Below are positions 26,091 to 33,901 of a DNA stretch of 64,000 nucleotides, one piece after another (positions within the stretch are counted from its first letter, which is position 1; each line of letters starts with the position of its first letter). The stretch spans positions 46,800 through 110,799 of the forward strand of contig NZ_SEWF01000023.1 of NCBI RefSeq assembly GCF_004168285.1, in the 5' to 3' direction. Origin of the DNA: Emticicia agri. Its GTDB lineage: Bacteria > Bacteroidota > Bacteroidia > Cytophagales > Spirosomataceae. Position numbers and translations under genes: made by a program. A model generated the notes under the pieces. That model was not told the DNA's origin. It worked only from the letters and a program-made list of their open reading frames with translations, and ran no database searches.

Positions 26091-26936
26091 ATGAAAACGA
26101 TTAATTTAGATAAAAATTTCAATCCATTTCCTCAATCGGATAGCATCAATTTTGAAGCCTTCACTTTTGCCGGTGGCGAGCCTCATATCAAACTCAAACC
26201 GGATTTTGATACCACACAGCCGGTAATGATTACCCACAGACTTAACTCATTTAATGATTTAGGGCTTTTGTGTGTGGCGGTTGATGCCTTAAAGCGAATG
26301 AAAGTGAAAGAGCTTAGTGCTTTTATCCCCTACTTTCCGGCAGCCAGACAGGACAGAGTAATGGTAGGTGGTGAACCACTGACAGTAAAAGTATATGCTG
26401 ATATAATCAACACTTTGCAATTAGATAAAGTAATGGTTTTTGACCCACATTCAGAGGTAACTCCTGCTTTGTTGAACAATTGCGAGGTAATTCCGAACCA
26501 TGCTTTTATCAAAAAGGTAATTGAAGTAATCGGGAAAGATACTTTACTGGTTTCGCCTGATGGTGGGGCTTTAAAGAAAATCTATAAGGTTTCTGAATAT
26601 TTAGGAGGCGTTGAGGTAGTAGAATGTTCTAAGAGCCGGGATGTAAAAACAGGTAAACTTTCAGGTTTTAAAGTATATGCCGACGATTTGCAAGGTAAGG
26701 ATTGCCTGATAGTAGATGACATCTGCGACGGTGGAGCCACCTTTATCGGATTGGCGCAGGAATTAAAAAAGAAAAATGCAGGAAATCTGTATTTAGCCAT
26801 CAGTCATGGAATATTCAGTAAAGGATTTGCTACCCTGACTCCGGCATTTGAAAAGATATTTACTACTGATTCGGTTAAGAATATTGAAGAGAATGGGGTT
26901 AAGCAGATTAGTTTAGGAGACGTTTTAGATAAATAA
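26091..26936 (+). CDS. Ribose-phosphate pyrophosphokinase family (PRPP or ADPR-PP synthetase)
   Basis: The 281-residue protein is shorter than housekeeping Prs (about 310) and belongs to the divergent group linked to nicotinamide phosphoribosyltransferases. PYFPAARQDR stands for the usual PYxxxARQDR. VFDPHSE stands for the metal-binding DLH region. The PRPP loop is LIVDDICDGGATF. It should transfer pyrophosphate from ATP to ribose 5-phosphate to feed the NAMPT gene at the operon's end. A phage pathway (NARP1) uses a related enzyme, Adps, to make ADP-ribose pyrophosphate instead; the two activities cannot be told apart here. It is the first gene after the operators. Confidence 0.85.
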   Translation: MKTINLDKNFNPFPQSDSINFEAFTFAGGEPHIKLKPDFDTTQPVMITHRLNSFNDLGLLCVAVDALKRMKVKELSAFIPYFPAARQDRVMVGGEPLTVKVYADIINTLQLDKVMVFDPHSEVTPALLNNCEVIPNHAFIKKVIEVIGKDTLLVSPDGGALKKIYKVSEYLGGVEVVECSKSRDVKTGKLSGFKVYADDLQGKDCLIVDDICDGGATFIGLAQELKKKNAGNLYLAISHGIFSKGFATLTPAFEKIFTTDSVKNIEENGVKQISLGDVLDK

Positions 26937-26939
26937 ACA

Positions 26940-27359
26940 ATGAAAAAGATATGCTATTTTATTTCAGGACATGGTAATATCACTTTTGAAGAATGGCTGG
27001 AGCATTATAAACCTGTAATAGACCAGGCATTGAAAGAAGATTCTTGCTTCATCATTGGCGATTTCAGAGGGGTTGATACTTTGAGTATGGAGTATTTAAA
27101 AGATAAAACGGCTTCTGTTACGATTACTCATTGCTTTTCAAGTGCTCGTTATAAAGTAGATATTGCTGGTCTTTTATCTAACGAATGGAAATATATAGGA
27201 GGTTTTGCCAATGACACAGAAAGAGACGCTTATATGACTGAAAATAGCGACATTGACATAGCCTGGATAAGAATCGGAAGAGAGAAAAGTGGAACAGCTA
27301 AAAATATTAAAAGAAGACAGAGTAAAATACACACAACGATAAACAACAATGAAATATAG
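26940..27359 (+). CDS. SLOG-like Rossmannoid protein
   Basis: This 139-residue cytoplasmic protein has an opening strand with YFISGHG, then GDFRGVDTLSMEYL, which resembles the G-G-x-R-G-A-D signature of SLOG/YspA (DUF2493-like) proteins. It closes with IRIGREKSGTAKNIKRR, like the family's 'GGTxN' segment. SLOG proteins bind nucleotides or NAD-derived ligands and occur with NAD-consuming effectors. It starts 3 bases after the previous stop, and its end overlaps the NADAR gene by 11 bases. Membership is likely rather than proven; no biochemical role is claimed. Confidence 0.55.
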   Translation: MKKICYFISGHGNITFEEWLEHYKPVIDQALKEDSCFIIGDFRGVDTLSMEYLKDKTASVTITHCFSSARYKVDIAGLLSNEWKYIGGFANDTERDAYMTENSDIDIAWIRIGREKSGTAKNIKRRQSKIHTTINNNEI

Positions 27360-27900
27360 TACAGAAAAGTTGATAGCAAACCAATCAGCAGGTAACAGAA
27401 ATAAATACCTTTTCTTCTGGGGGCATCAACCGGCTAAAGATGGGAGTATTACCAAAACTTGCTTTAGCCAATGGTGGTTGAGTGCTTTCACAGTAGAGGG
27501 AGTTACATACGCAACGGCCGAGCATTGGATGATGGCTAAAAAAGCCCTTTTATTTGAAGACAAAGAAACATTACATAAGATTTTATCAGCCAAATCTCCT
27601 GCTGAGGCTAAGAAATTAGGTCGAAAAGTGAAAAATTATCAGGACGAAGTCTGGTTGGCTAATCGATATGCTATTGTAAAAGAGGGTAATCTTCATAAAT
27701 TCAGTCAGAATCAGGCATTGAAAGATTTTCTTTTAAATACTGCCGATAGAGTAATTGTAGAAGCAAGCCCTGTGGATAGTATCTGGGGAATTGGCATGGC
27801 AACAGACCATAAAGACATAGAAAATCCAGAAAAATGGAAAGGCTTAAACCTATTGGGGTTTGCTTTGATGGAAGTTAGAGATGAATTAAGGACACAATGA
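27349..27900 (+). CDS. NADAR-family ADP-ribose-linked glycohydrolase
   Basis: The 183-residue protein carries the NADAR (YbiA-like) fold: FFWGHQ, CFSQWWLSAFTVEGVTYATAEHWMMAKKAL, then LGRKVKNYQDEVWLANR and the closing DSIWGIGMATDHKDIENPEKWKGLNLLGFALMEVR region. Characterised members split N-glycosidic bonds, including riboflavin intermediates and ADP-ribosylated guanine in DNA (the DarT-NADAR pair). Here no DarT toxin is adjacent, so it probably serves repair or recycling. It overlaps its neighbours at both ends (11 and 4 bases), a sign of one transcript. Confidence 0.9.
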   Translation: MKYSTEKLIANQSAGNRNKYLFFWGHQPAKDGSITKTCFSQWWLSAFTVEGVTYATAEHWMMAKKALLFEDKETLHKILSAKSPAEAKKLGRKVKNYQDEVWLANRYAIVKEGNLHKFSQNQALKDFLLNTADRVIVEASPVDSIWGIGMATDHKDIENPEKWKGLNLLGFALMEVRDELRTQ

Positions 27901-28367
27901 AAAGCATAAACTATTTAAAAGGCGATGCCACCTTACCAAAAGAGACCGGAAATAAGATTATTGCTCATATATGTAACAATATAGGTGGTTGGGGTAAAGG
28001 GTTTGTTCTGGCAATCTCTAAACGTTGGAAAACTCCTGAAACAGCTTATAGAGAATGGCATAAAACAAAAGCAGACTTCAGTTTAGGAAATATTCAGGTG
28101 GTTCAGGTAGAAGATGAAATTTTTGTTGCAAATATGCTTGCACAAAGAGGTGTAGGTATTGTAAAAAACCAACCTCCTATTGACTATAACGCCGTTGAAT
28201 TATGTTTGGCAGAATTAGCTAAAAATGCTCAGGCACTTCAAGCGAGTGTACACATGCCAAGAATAGGTTGCGGTCTGGCAGGTGGAAAATGGGAAGTAAT
28301 AGAGCCTATTATTGAGAAAACGCTATTGATAAGGGATATAGAAACCTTTATTTACGATTTTGAATGA
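27897..28367 (+). CDS. Macrodomain protein (TARG1/Poa1/DarG-like)
   Basis: The 156-residue macrodomain belongs to the ALC1/TARG1/Poa1 branch: HICNNIGGWGKGFVLAISKRW near residues 28-48 replaces the NAANxxL motif, and MPRIGCGLAGGKWEVIEPII is the second ligand loop. Members remove ADP-ribose from glutamate or from thymidine in DNA, or process ADP-ribose 1''-phosphate, the by-product chain that follows tRNA 2'-phosphotransferase. The last activity would match the kptA gene further down the operon. The start overlaps the NADAR stop as ATGA. Confidence 0.9.
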   Translation: MKSINYLKGDATLPKETGNKIIAHICNNIGGWGKGFVLAISKRWKTPETAYREWHKTKADFSLGNIQVVQVEDEIFVANMLAQRGVGIVKNQPPIDYNAVELCLAELAKNAQALQASVHMPRIGCGLAGGKWEVIEPIIEKTLLIRDIETFIYDFE

Positions 28368-28368
28368 A

Positions 28369-28785
28369 ATGAATACAACATTATAAAGACCTATTGGTCT
28401 AAAAGAATTACAACTGATTATTGATAGTGACTATAAAAAGTTTCCGCCCCGATTAGCATGGCAACCTATCTTTTATCCGGTTCTGAATCAGGCTTATGCT
28501 GAACAGATAGCTTTGGAATGGAATACAAATGATGAGTTTTCGGGATATTGTGGCATTGTAACAGCCTTTTCTTTACCAACCGATTATTTACAAAAATATC
28601 CTGTACAGAATGTAGGAGCTAAAATTCACGATGAATTATGGGTTCCTGCAGAAGAACTGGAAGAATTTAACAGCCAGATAACAGGTGGCATAGAAATTAT
28701 ACGGGTTTTTGTAGGCACACAATTTAATGCTTCCAAAAATGACGAAGCAACAAAAGTCATAAACTCATGGCAACAATCAGATTAA
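28369..28785 (+). pseudogene. ADP-ribosylation/crystallin J1-like protein, nonsense at codon 6
   Basis: From the ATG at 28369 the frame reads MNTTL, then TAA (28384-28386), then RPIGLKELQLII and on without further stops to 28785. The family reads T-L-Y-R-P-x-G-L at this spot, so a TAT or TAC codon has become TAA. Downstream everything is conserved: FPPRLAWQPIFYPVLNQAYA, DEFSGYCGIVTAF, NVGAKIHDELWVPAEELEEFN. The intact protein would be 138 residues. Proteins of this type sit in NAD/ADP-ribose clusters of many bacteria, but their reaction is not firmly known. No good downstream ATG restores it, so it is probably inactive unless readthrough occurs. Confidence 0.75.
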
Positions 28786-29294
28786 TTAAAGACGATATTA
28801 CTGTATCAGATACAGATGCTATTGTCAATGCAGCTAACTCATCACTTTTAGGTGGCGGCGGTGTCGATGGAGCCATTCATCGCAAAGGAGGGCCGCAGAT
28901 TTTAGAAGAATGTATAGCCATCAGAAACCGACAAGGTGGTTGCAAAACAGGCGAAGCTGTTTATACTTCCGGTGGTTTATTGCCTTGCCGTTATGTGATT
29001 CATACGGTAGGGCCTATCTGGAATGGGGGGAAAACTAAAGAAAGAGAGCTATTAAAAAATTGCTATCATCATTCGCTGAAAATAGCCAATGAATTGAATG
29101 TAGCTACGATTGCTTTTCCTAATATCAGTACCGGAATTTATCATTTCCCAAAAAAGGAAGCAGCCGAAATAGCCATTCAGACAGTACAGGAATTTCTCAG
29201 AACAGAAAATAAAACTATTCAGGAAGTAGTTTTTGTCTGTTTTGATGAAGAGAATTATGAAATATATAAAACTTTACTTGATAAGAAAAAATGA
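28767..29294 (+). CDS. Macrodomain protein, MacroD/YmdB type (O-acetyl-ADP-ribose deacetylase)
   Basis: A 175-residue canonical MacroD-class macrodomain: [22 protein letters not shown] with the catalytic Asn/Asp pattern, [17 protein letters not shown], and [20 protein letters not shown] as the diphosphate loop. It hydrolyses ADP-ribose from aspartate and glutamate in proteins and deacetylates O-acetyl-ADP-ribose. It is distinct from the TARG-like macrodomain two genes upstream, so the operon holds two macrodomain chemistries. The start lies 19 bases inside the broken J1-like gene. Confidence 0.94.
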   Translation: MATIRLIKDDITVSDTDAIVNAANSSLLGGGGVDGAIHRKGGPQILEECIAIRNRQGGCKTGEAVYTSGGLLPCRYVIHTVGPIWNGGKTKERELLKNCYHHSLKIANELNVATIAFPNISTGIYHFPKKEAAEIAIQTVQEFLRTENKTIQEVVFVCFDEENYEIYKTLLDKKK

Positions 29295-29986
29295 CTATAG
29301 AAAACAAAAAAACATTCTTATTATTTCTTGAAGAATTTGCTGACACAAGAAATACAAAAATTTATCGTGGAGTCAGCAGTAATAAATATAAGCTCATTCC
29401 AAGCATTGGTAGAGATAAATATAAGACCAATGATAGGTATTTAACAGAAAAGGATGAAGACTTAATTTTTAGATATTTTAAACAAAGGGCGCAACCTTAT
29501 TTATCTAAAAATTATGACGATATGAATTTACTAGCAATTGCTCAACATCATGGTTTACCGACAAGATTATTGGATTGGACATTTAATCCTTTAGCAGCCA
29601 CATATTTTGCCGTAGAAAAAGAAATTATCCAACCTAACGACCCTTCAAAGAGGATAGAACACAGTTTAATCTATATTTATAATAAATCATTTAACGCATT
29701 TATCAATAAATCTTTTAAAACTATAAAGGTTGATAAAGTTGAATTTTTCATACCCAACTTTAATGATGATAGAATAATTAATCAAAATGGATTATTTACG
29801 ATTCATCCTTATCCATGGATAGAAGAATATAATTCTCCTGATTTATCAACGGTTATCATTGATTTAAGTTATAGAAGAGAATTAAGAAAACTTCTTAATA
29901 GAATGGGGGTAAATCAAGCTACTATATATCCAGGATTAGATGGAATAGCAGGACACATTAAATGGATGGAAACTAACTATTACTAA
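29291..29986 (+). CDS. FRG-domain protein
   Basis: The 231-residue protein is a single FRG domain: [18 protein letters not shown] at the start, [32 protein letters not shown] with the invariant H-G-x-P-T-R-L-L-D-W, then [10 protein letters not shown] and a [20 protein letters not shown] end. FRG proteins occur in phages, plasmids and defence islands; their activity is not established. The gene overlaps the MacroD stop by four bases but looks more AT-rich than the operon around it, and a 150-base gap with nested inverted repeats follows. It may be a late arrival in this operon. Confidence 0.88.
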   Translation: MTIENKKTFLLFLEEFADTRNTKIYRGVSSNKYKLIPSIGRDKYKTNDRYLTEKDEDLIFRYFKQRAQPYLSKNYDDMNLLAIAQHHGLPTRLLDWTFNPLAATYFAVEKEIIQPNDPSKRIEHSLIYIYNKSFNAFINKSFKTIKVDKVEFFIPNFNDDRIINQNGLFTIHPYPWIEEYNSPDLSTVIIDLSYRRELRKLLNRMGVNQATIYPGLDGIAGHIKWMETNYY

Positions 29987-30000
29987 CTTCAGAATTAGAT

Positions 30001-30131
30001 ATTCGATTTATAAGAATGGGTAAAAATAAATCTATATTAGTGTGTCCGCAAACCAACAAATAAAAAATCGTTCATATTCTTAGCCTTATTCATTATTATA
30101 ATTTATTTACTGCTTAGTTTTAAAATCGAAT
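30001..30131. repeat. Nested inverted repeats in the gap before kptA
   Basis: ATTCGATTT (30001-30009) pairs with AAATCGAAT (30123-30131), and inside it TAAGAAT (30011-30017) pairs with ATTCTTA (30076-30082). The layout resembles a small fold-back element or the scar of an insertion. Arms are short, so chance is possible in AT-rich DNA. Confidence 0.35.
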
Positions 30132-30136
30132 ACAAA

Positions 30137-30679
30137 ATGACAGAAGAACATAAAAAAACCATCAGCAAATTTCTCAGTCTGGTGCTCAGGCATCAGCCAC
30201 AGGAAATTGGTTTGATACTCAACGAAAACGGCTGGGCTGAGGTGGCAGAATTGATGCAGAAATCAGCCAAAAAAGGCAGACGTTTTTCAATAGAAGAATT
30301 GGAAGAAATTGTAGGCACCAACGATAAAAAGCGTTTTTCTTTTAACGAAGACAAAACCATGATTCGGGCAAATCAGGGGCACTCGGTAGAAATAGATTTG
30401 GCATTGCAACCTGTTACGCCACCCGATGTACTGTATCATGGTACTGCTGAAAAGAATCTGGGTTCTATTCTTGAAAAGGGTATAGAGAAAATGAGCCGCC
30501 AACATGTGCATTTGAGTCAGGACAGAGAAACCGCCTTTAAAGTGGGGTCAAGACATGGCAAGCCTGTGATATTGACTATCAATACAGCTCAGATGCACTT
30601 GAATGGTTTACTATTTTATCAGTCAGACAATGGTGTCTGGCTTACTGATTCGGTAGCTACGCAATACATACAACTATGA
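30137..30679 (+). CDS. kptA: RNA 2'-phosphotransferase (Tpt1/KptA family)
   Basis: A 180-residue complete enzyme: the N-terminal winged part starts ISKFLSLVLRHQP, IRANQGHSVEID carries the conserved RxxQGHS, LYHGTAEKNLGSILEKGI, HVHLS, and GVWLTDSV. It transfers a 2'-phosphate from RNA to NAD+, releasing nicotinamide and ADP-ribose 1'',2''-cyclic phosphate. Bacterial versions act on unknown RNAs. Both products fit the operon: nicotinamide for NAMPT and ADP-ribose phosphates for a macrodomain. Its stop overlaps the phosphoesterase start as ATGA. Confidence 0.94.
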   Translation: MTEEHKKTISKFLSLVLRHQPQEIGLILNENGWAEVAELMQKSAKKGRRFSIEELEEIVGTNDKKRFSFNEDKTMIRANQGHSVEIDLALQPVTPPDVLYHGTAEKNLGSILEKGIEKMSRQHVHLSQDRETAFKVGSRHGKPVILTINTAQMHLNGLLFYQSDNGVWLTDSVATQYIQL

Positions 30680-31410
30680 AACCGAGAACTTTAGTAGTAG
30701 GCGATATACATGGCGGCTTGAAAGGATTAAAACAAGTACTGGAAAGAGCCGCCGTAACCGAACAGGATACCCTCATTTTTTTAGGTGATTACGTAGATGG
30801 CTGGAGTGAGTCTGCACAGGTTATTCAGTTTCTGATAGAATTAGACAAAAAGCAGAACTGCATTTTCATTAAGGGCAATCATGATAGCTGGTGTGAAGAT
30901 TGGTTAAGAGAGGGGCAATTAGACAAAACATGGTTTTTTCATGGCGGACAATCGACAGTTAAAAGTTATGAACTTATTGAAGATATTGAACGGGAAGTGC
31001 ATCTTAATTTCTTTGAATGGATGAATCTCTATTATGTAGATGAGCAAAACAGGCTCTTTGTTCATGCAGGGTTTACTTCTATGCATGGCCCGGCATCTGA
31101 GTTTCATCAGTCTAATTTCAAATGGGACAGAACACTTTGGGAAATGGCTCTGACGATGGATAAACACATCAGAAAAGACTCAAAATTGTATCCTAAAAGA
31201 CTATTACACTTTAAAGAAATCTATATCGGCCATACCCCTACACTTAACTATGATATGACCGTCCCGATGAATGGGTGCAATGTCTGGAATATAGATACAG
31301 GGGCTGCCTTTACCGGAAGTCTGACTATGATGGATATAGATACAAAAGAATACTGGCAAAGCGACCCTTTACCAGATCTGTATCCGAACGAAAAAGGAAG
31401 AAACAAATAA
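30676..31410 (+). CDS. PPP-type metallophosphoesterase
   Basis: A 244-residue calcineurin-like enzyme of the protein phosphatase/diadenosine-tetraphosphatase branch: GDIHGG near residue 9, GDYVDGW near 39, KGNHDSW near 68, HGGQ, FVHAG and YIGHTP supply the two-metal site. It could hydrolyse a phosphoprotein, a dinucleotide polyphosphate or a cyclic-phosphate product of ADP-ribose turnover. Its place between kptA and the NAMPT gene (4-base overlap, then a 20-base gap) favours the last option, but that is inference. Confidence 0.88.
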   Translation: MKPRTLVVGDIHGGLKGLKQVLERAAVTEQDTLIFLGDYVDGWSESAQVIQFLIELDKKQNCIFIKGNHDSWCEDWLREGQLDKTWFFHGGQSTVKSYELIEDIEREVHLNFFEWMNLYYVDEQNRLFVHAGFTSMHGPASEFHQSNFKWDRTLWEMALTMDKHIRKDSKLYPKRLLHFKEIYIGHTPTLNYDMTVPMNGCNVWNIDTGAAFTGSLTMMDIDTKEYWQSDPLPDLYPNEKGRNK

Positions 31411-31429
31411 ATTTTATATAACAATAGCT

Positions 31430-32884
31430 ATGAATCCTTTATTATTAACCGATGGCTACAAAGTAGATCATCGCAGACAATACCCCACAGGTACTACTTT
31501 AGTATATTCAAACTGGACTCCCAGAAAAAGCAGAATCGAGGATATCCATGAAGTGGTGTTTTTTGGCTTACAGTATTTTCTGAAAAAATATATCATCGAA
31601 GATTTTACGAACCACTTTTTTAATCAGCCTAAAGAAGTAGTAGTGAAACAATATGCCCGCTTTATTAATAATTATTTAGGCGAAAATCAGGTAGGTACTA
31701 AGCATATTGAGGCGCTACATGATTTAGGCTATATACCCATGGTGTTTAAGGCATTACCCGAGGGTGTAAGTGTGCCTGTAAGGGTACCTATGTTTACGAT
31801 GTATAATACTTTACCTGAGTTTTTCTGGTTGACAAACTATTTTGAAACCTTGCTTTCAACGGCTATCTGGGTACCTTGTACTTCGGCGACCATAGCCAAA
31901 CAATACCGTAAGATTTTAGATAAATATGCACAGGAAACCTCATCAGTACCTGAGTTTGTCGACTGGCAGGCACATGATTTTTCGATGCGTGGCATGGGCG
32001 GCATTGAAGCCAGCGTTACTTCTGGTGGTGGACATTTATTGAGTTTTACGGGTACTGATACCATTCCGACTTTGCAGTTTTTGGAGACATATTACAATGC
32101 CAACTCAGATACCGAGCTTATTGGAGGTTCTGTAGCTGCGACCGAACACTCTGTGATGTGTATGGGTACCAACGAGGGTGAATCTGAGACTTTCAAACGC
32201 CTGATTACAGAGATATATCCGAAAGGGATTGTATCAATTGTATCTGATACCTGGGATTTATGGAAAGTACTGACCGAATATTTACCTGACCTGAAAGAAG
32301 AAATTACTAACAGAGAAGGGAAAGTAGTGATTCGCCCCGATTCAGGCGACCCTGTGGATATTATCTGTGGTAATCCTGATGGAAAAACCATTAAAGAAAA
32401 GAAAGGGGTAATAGAGTTGCTTTGGGATACTTTTGGCGGCACAACCAATGCCAAAGGCTATCAAGAATTAATTCCTCAAATCGGGGCTATTTATGGCGAT
32501 AGTATCACGATTGACAGAGCCACGCAAATCTGTGAAAGACTCAAGCAAAAAGGCTTTGCCTCAACTAATGTGGTGTTAGGCATTGGCTCTTATACTTACC
32601 AGTATAATACACGTGATACCTTTGGTTTTGCCATGAAAGCCACTTATGGGGAAGTAAACGGTGAGGGCAGAGAGATTTATAAAGACCCAGTTACTGACGA
32701 TGGCACGAAGAAATCAGCCAAAGGACTAATCCAGATTTATAAAGACCCAAGCGGCCATTTTCAGTTAAAAGACCAATGTACATGGGAAGAAGAAAAACAA
32801 GGTGAGTTAAGAGAGGTTTTCAGAGATGGCAAATTGTTGATTGATGATTCATTGGCTGATATTCGGAAAAGAATAAAAGCCTAA
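31430..32884 (+). CDS. nadV: Nicotinamide phosphoribosyltransferase (NAMPT/NadV family)
   Basis: The 484-residue protein matches bacterial and human NAMPT in length and landmarks: LLTDGYKVDHRRQYP at the start, DFSMRGMGG with the nicotinamide-binding Asp near residue 188, AATEHSVM with the catalytic His near 238, RPDSGDP near 302, and IGSYTYQY near 386. It makes NMN from nicotinamide and PRPP in one-step NAD+ salvage, with the enzyme at 26091 supplying the PRPP. A related phage enzyme (Namat) joins nicotinamide to ADP-ribose pyrophosphate to give NAD+ directly; the sequence cannot exclude that. It is the last gene of the operon. Confidence 0.92.
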   Translation: MNPLLLTDGYKVDHRRQYPTGTTLVYSNWTPRKSRIEDIHEVVFFGLQYFLKKYIIEDFTNHFFNQPKEVVVKQYARFINNYLGENQVGTKHIEALHDLGYIPMVFKALPEGVSVPVRVPMFTMYNTLPEFFWLTNYFETLLSTAIWVPCTSATIAKQYRKILDKYAQETSSVPEFVDWQAHDFSMRGMGGIEASVTSGGGHLLSFTGTDTIPTLQFLETYYNANSDTELIGGSVAATEHSVMCMGTNEGESETFKRLITEIYPKGIVSIVSDTWDLWKVLTEYLPDLKEEITNREGKVVIRPDSGDPVDIICGNPDGKTIKEKKGVIELLWDTFGGTTNAKGYQELIPQIGAIYGDSITIDRATQICERLKQKGFASTNVVLGIGSYTYQYNTRDTFGFAMKATYGEVNGEGREIYKDPVTDDGTKKSAKGLIQIYKDPSGHFQLKDQCTWEEEKQGELREVFRDGKLLIDDSLADIRKRIKA

Positions 32885-32909
32885 TAAAAAATTCATGTAT
32901 TGCTGATTT

Positions 32910-33030
32910 CACCGAATGAATTCGGTGTCTAAAATAACAAAGGAAATATTTATTATGTGAGCCGGACTTAAGTCCGGCAATGTATGAAAAAAATACCTTT
33001 GTTATCTTAGACGGCGAATTCATTCGCTGT
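32910..33030. repeat. Three-hairpin repeat element, copy 2 (best preserved)
   Basis: From left to right: hairpin CACCGAAT-GA-ATTCGGTG (32910-32927), arm TCTAAAATAACAAAGG, perfect 18-bp palindrome GCCGGACTTAAGTCCGGC (32961-32978), arm CCTTTGTTATCTTAGA (32996-33011) complementary to the first arm, and hairpin GGCGAAT-TC-ATTCGCT. The whole can fold as a cloverleaf. It follows the NAMPT gene and may also act as a terminator. No protein is encoded in it; this is a MITE or REP-like element. Confidence 0.8.
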
Positions 33031-33096
33031 TATTTAAATTGCCCTATCTTTCAATCAATTGTATATTTGTCTCCAGAAACACATACCAATAACTCA

Positions 33097-33873
33097 ATGA
33101 AAAAACTCCAATACCTGTTCCTTTTAACTCTCGTTGTTGTATTAAATGCCTGTGACAGTAGTACCAGTGAAAAAGACAAAGCCCCATCAAACATAGTAGG
33201 ACATTGGCTGAATAAAGAATATTTAGATGCTCTTGCCAGTACACAATCTCCACAAACGGTGGCTGACAATATTCCGTTTTATACCACAGAATTTCTTTTC
33301 AACAATCACACGCCTGATTCAATTACGGTTTTTAACGGTCAGGTAGAAACTACTACGCTACCCTTTAAAAGAAGTGGAGATACCTTACGCCTGAAACTGA
33401 ATCTTGACCCTGAAACCGAAATCATTTATAATCCTGCAACCAAAACACTATCTTATGTAGATAAGGCTCTGAATAGGGTTTATACCTTTGTCAGAGCCGA
33501 TAGCAGCCTGATTGATAAAACGTACAGCCCAGCTATTGCTTTCCCTACTGCCGTTAATAAAACTCTGTTAGAAGGTTCATGGAATATGGTAGAGGGAACA
33601 TCTCCTGCCAAAGTTGTTCAGTTCGACCGTTTCGGGCAGATTAAAGGGTGGGACAAGTACCTTACTTATACCATTTGTGTCAATGGTGATTGTGCGGCCA
33701 ACGAAAGCGGCGACCTGATTATTCTGAATAACAAAGGAACAGCAGACCAGTATGGTTTCCGTTCTAAAAACGATACTCTTACTCTTTTTCAACTCAATCA
33801 GATTAACGACCCCGACGAAAAACCTGTCTATCAGCACGGTCAGCCTCTGCTGTTTTTAGTCCGTAAAAAATAA
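33097..33873 (+). CDS. Lipoprotein with two lipocalin-like repeats
   Basis: The ATG at 33097 (MKKLQYLFLL) starts a clear lipoprotein signal with lipobox LNAC. The open frame to 32980 lies in repeat copy 2 and is not coding. The 258-residue product has two related beta-rich halves, each opening with a G-x-W motif (IVGHWLNKEYL; LLEGSWNMVEG) as in small bacterial lipocalin-like domains. It is probably anchored in the envelope and may bind a small hydrophobic ligand. A TATATTTG box lies about 35 bases upstream. Confidence 0.6.
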   Translation: MKKLQYLFLLTLVVVLNACDSSTSEKDKAPSNIVGHWLNKEYLDALASTQSPQTVADNIPFYTTEFLFNNHTPDSITVFNGQVETTTLPFKRSGDTLRLKLNLDPETEIIYNPATKTLSYVDKALNRVYTFVRADSSLIDKTYSPAIAFPTAVNKTLLEGSWNMVEGTSPAKVVQFDRFGQIKGWDKYLTYTICVNGDCAANESGDLIILNNKGTADQYGFRSKNDTLTLFQLNQINDPDEKPVYQHGQPLLFLVRKK

Positions 33874-33901
33874 ACCTCATTGTATTCCAAAAAAAATCAA
33901 T

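Noticed and set aside
32092..32454. Minus-strand 120-residue frame inside the NAMPT gene
   Set aside because: Serine/proline-rich shadow of a strongly conserved coding frame.
32980..33096. Upstream extension of the lipocalin-like lipoprotein
   Set aside because: It runs through repeat copy 2 and the signal peptide starts at 33097.
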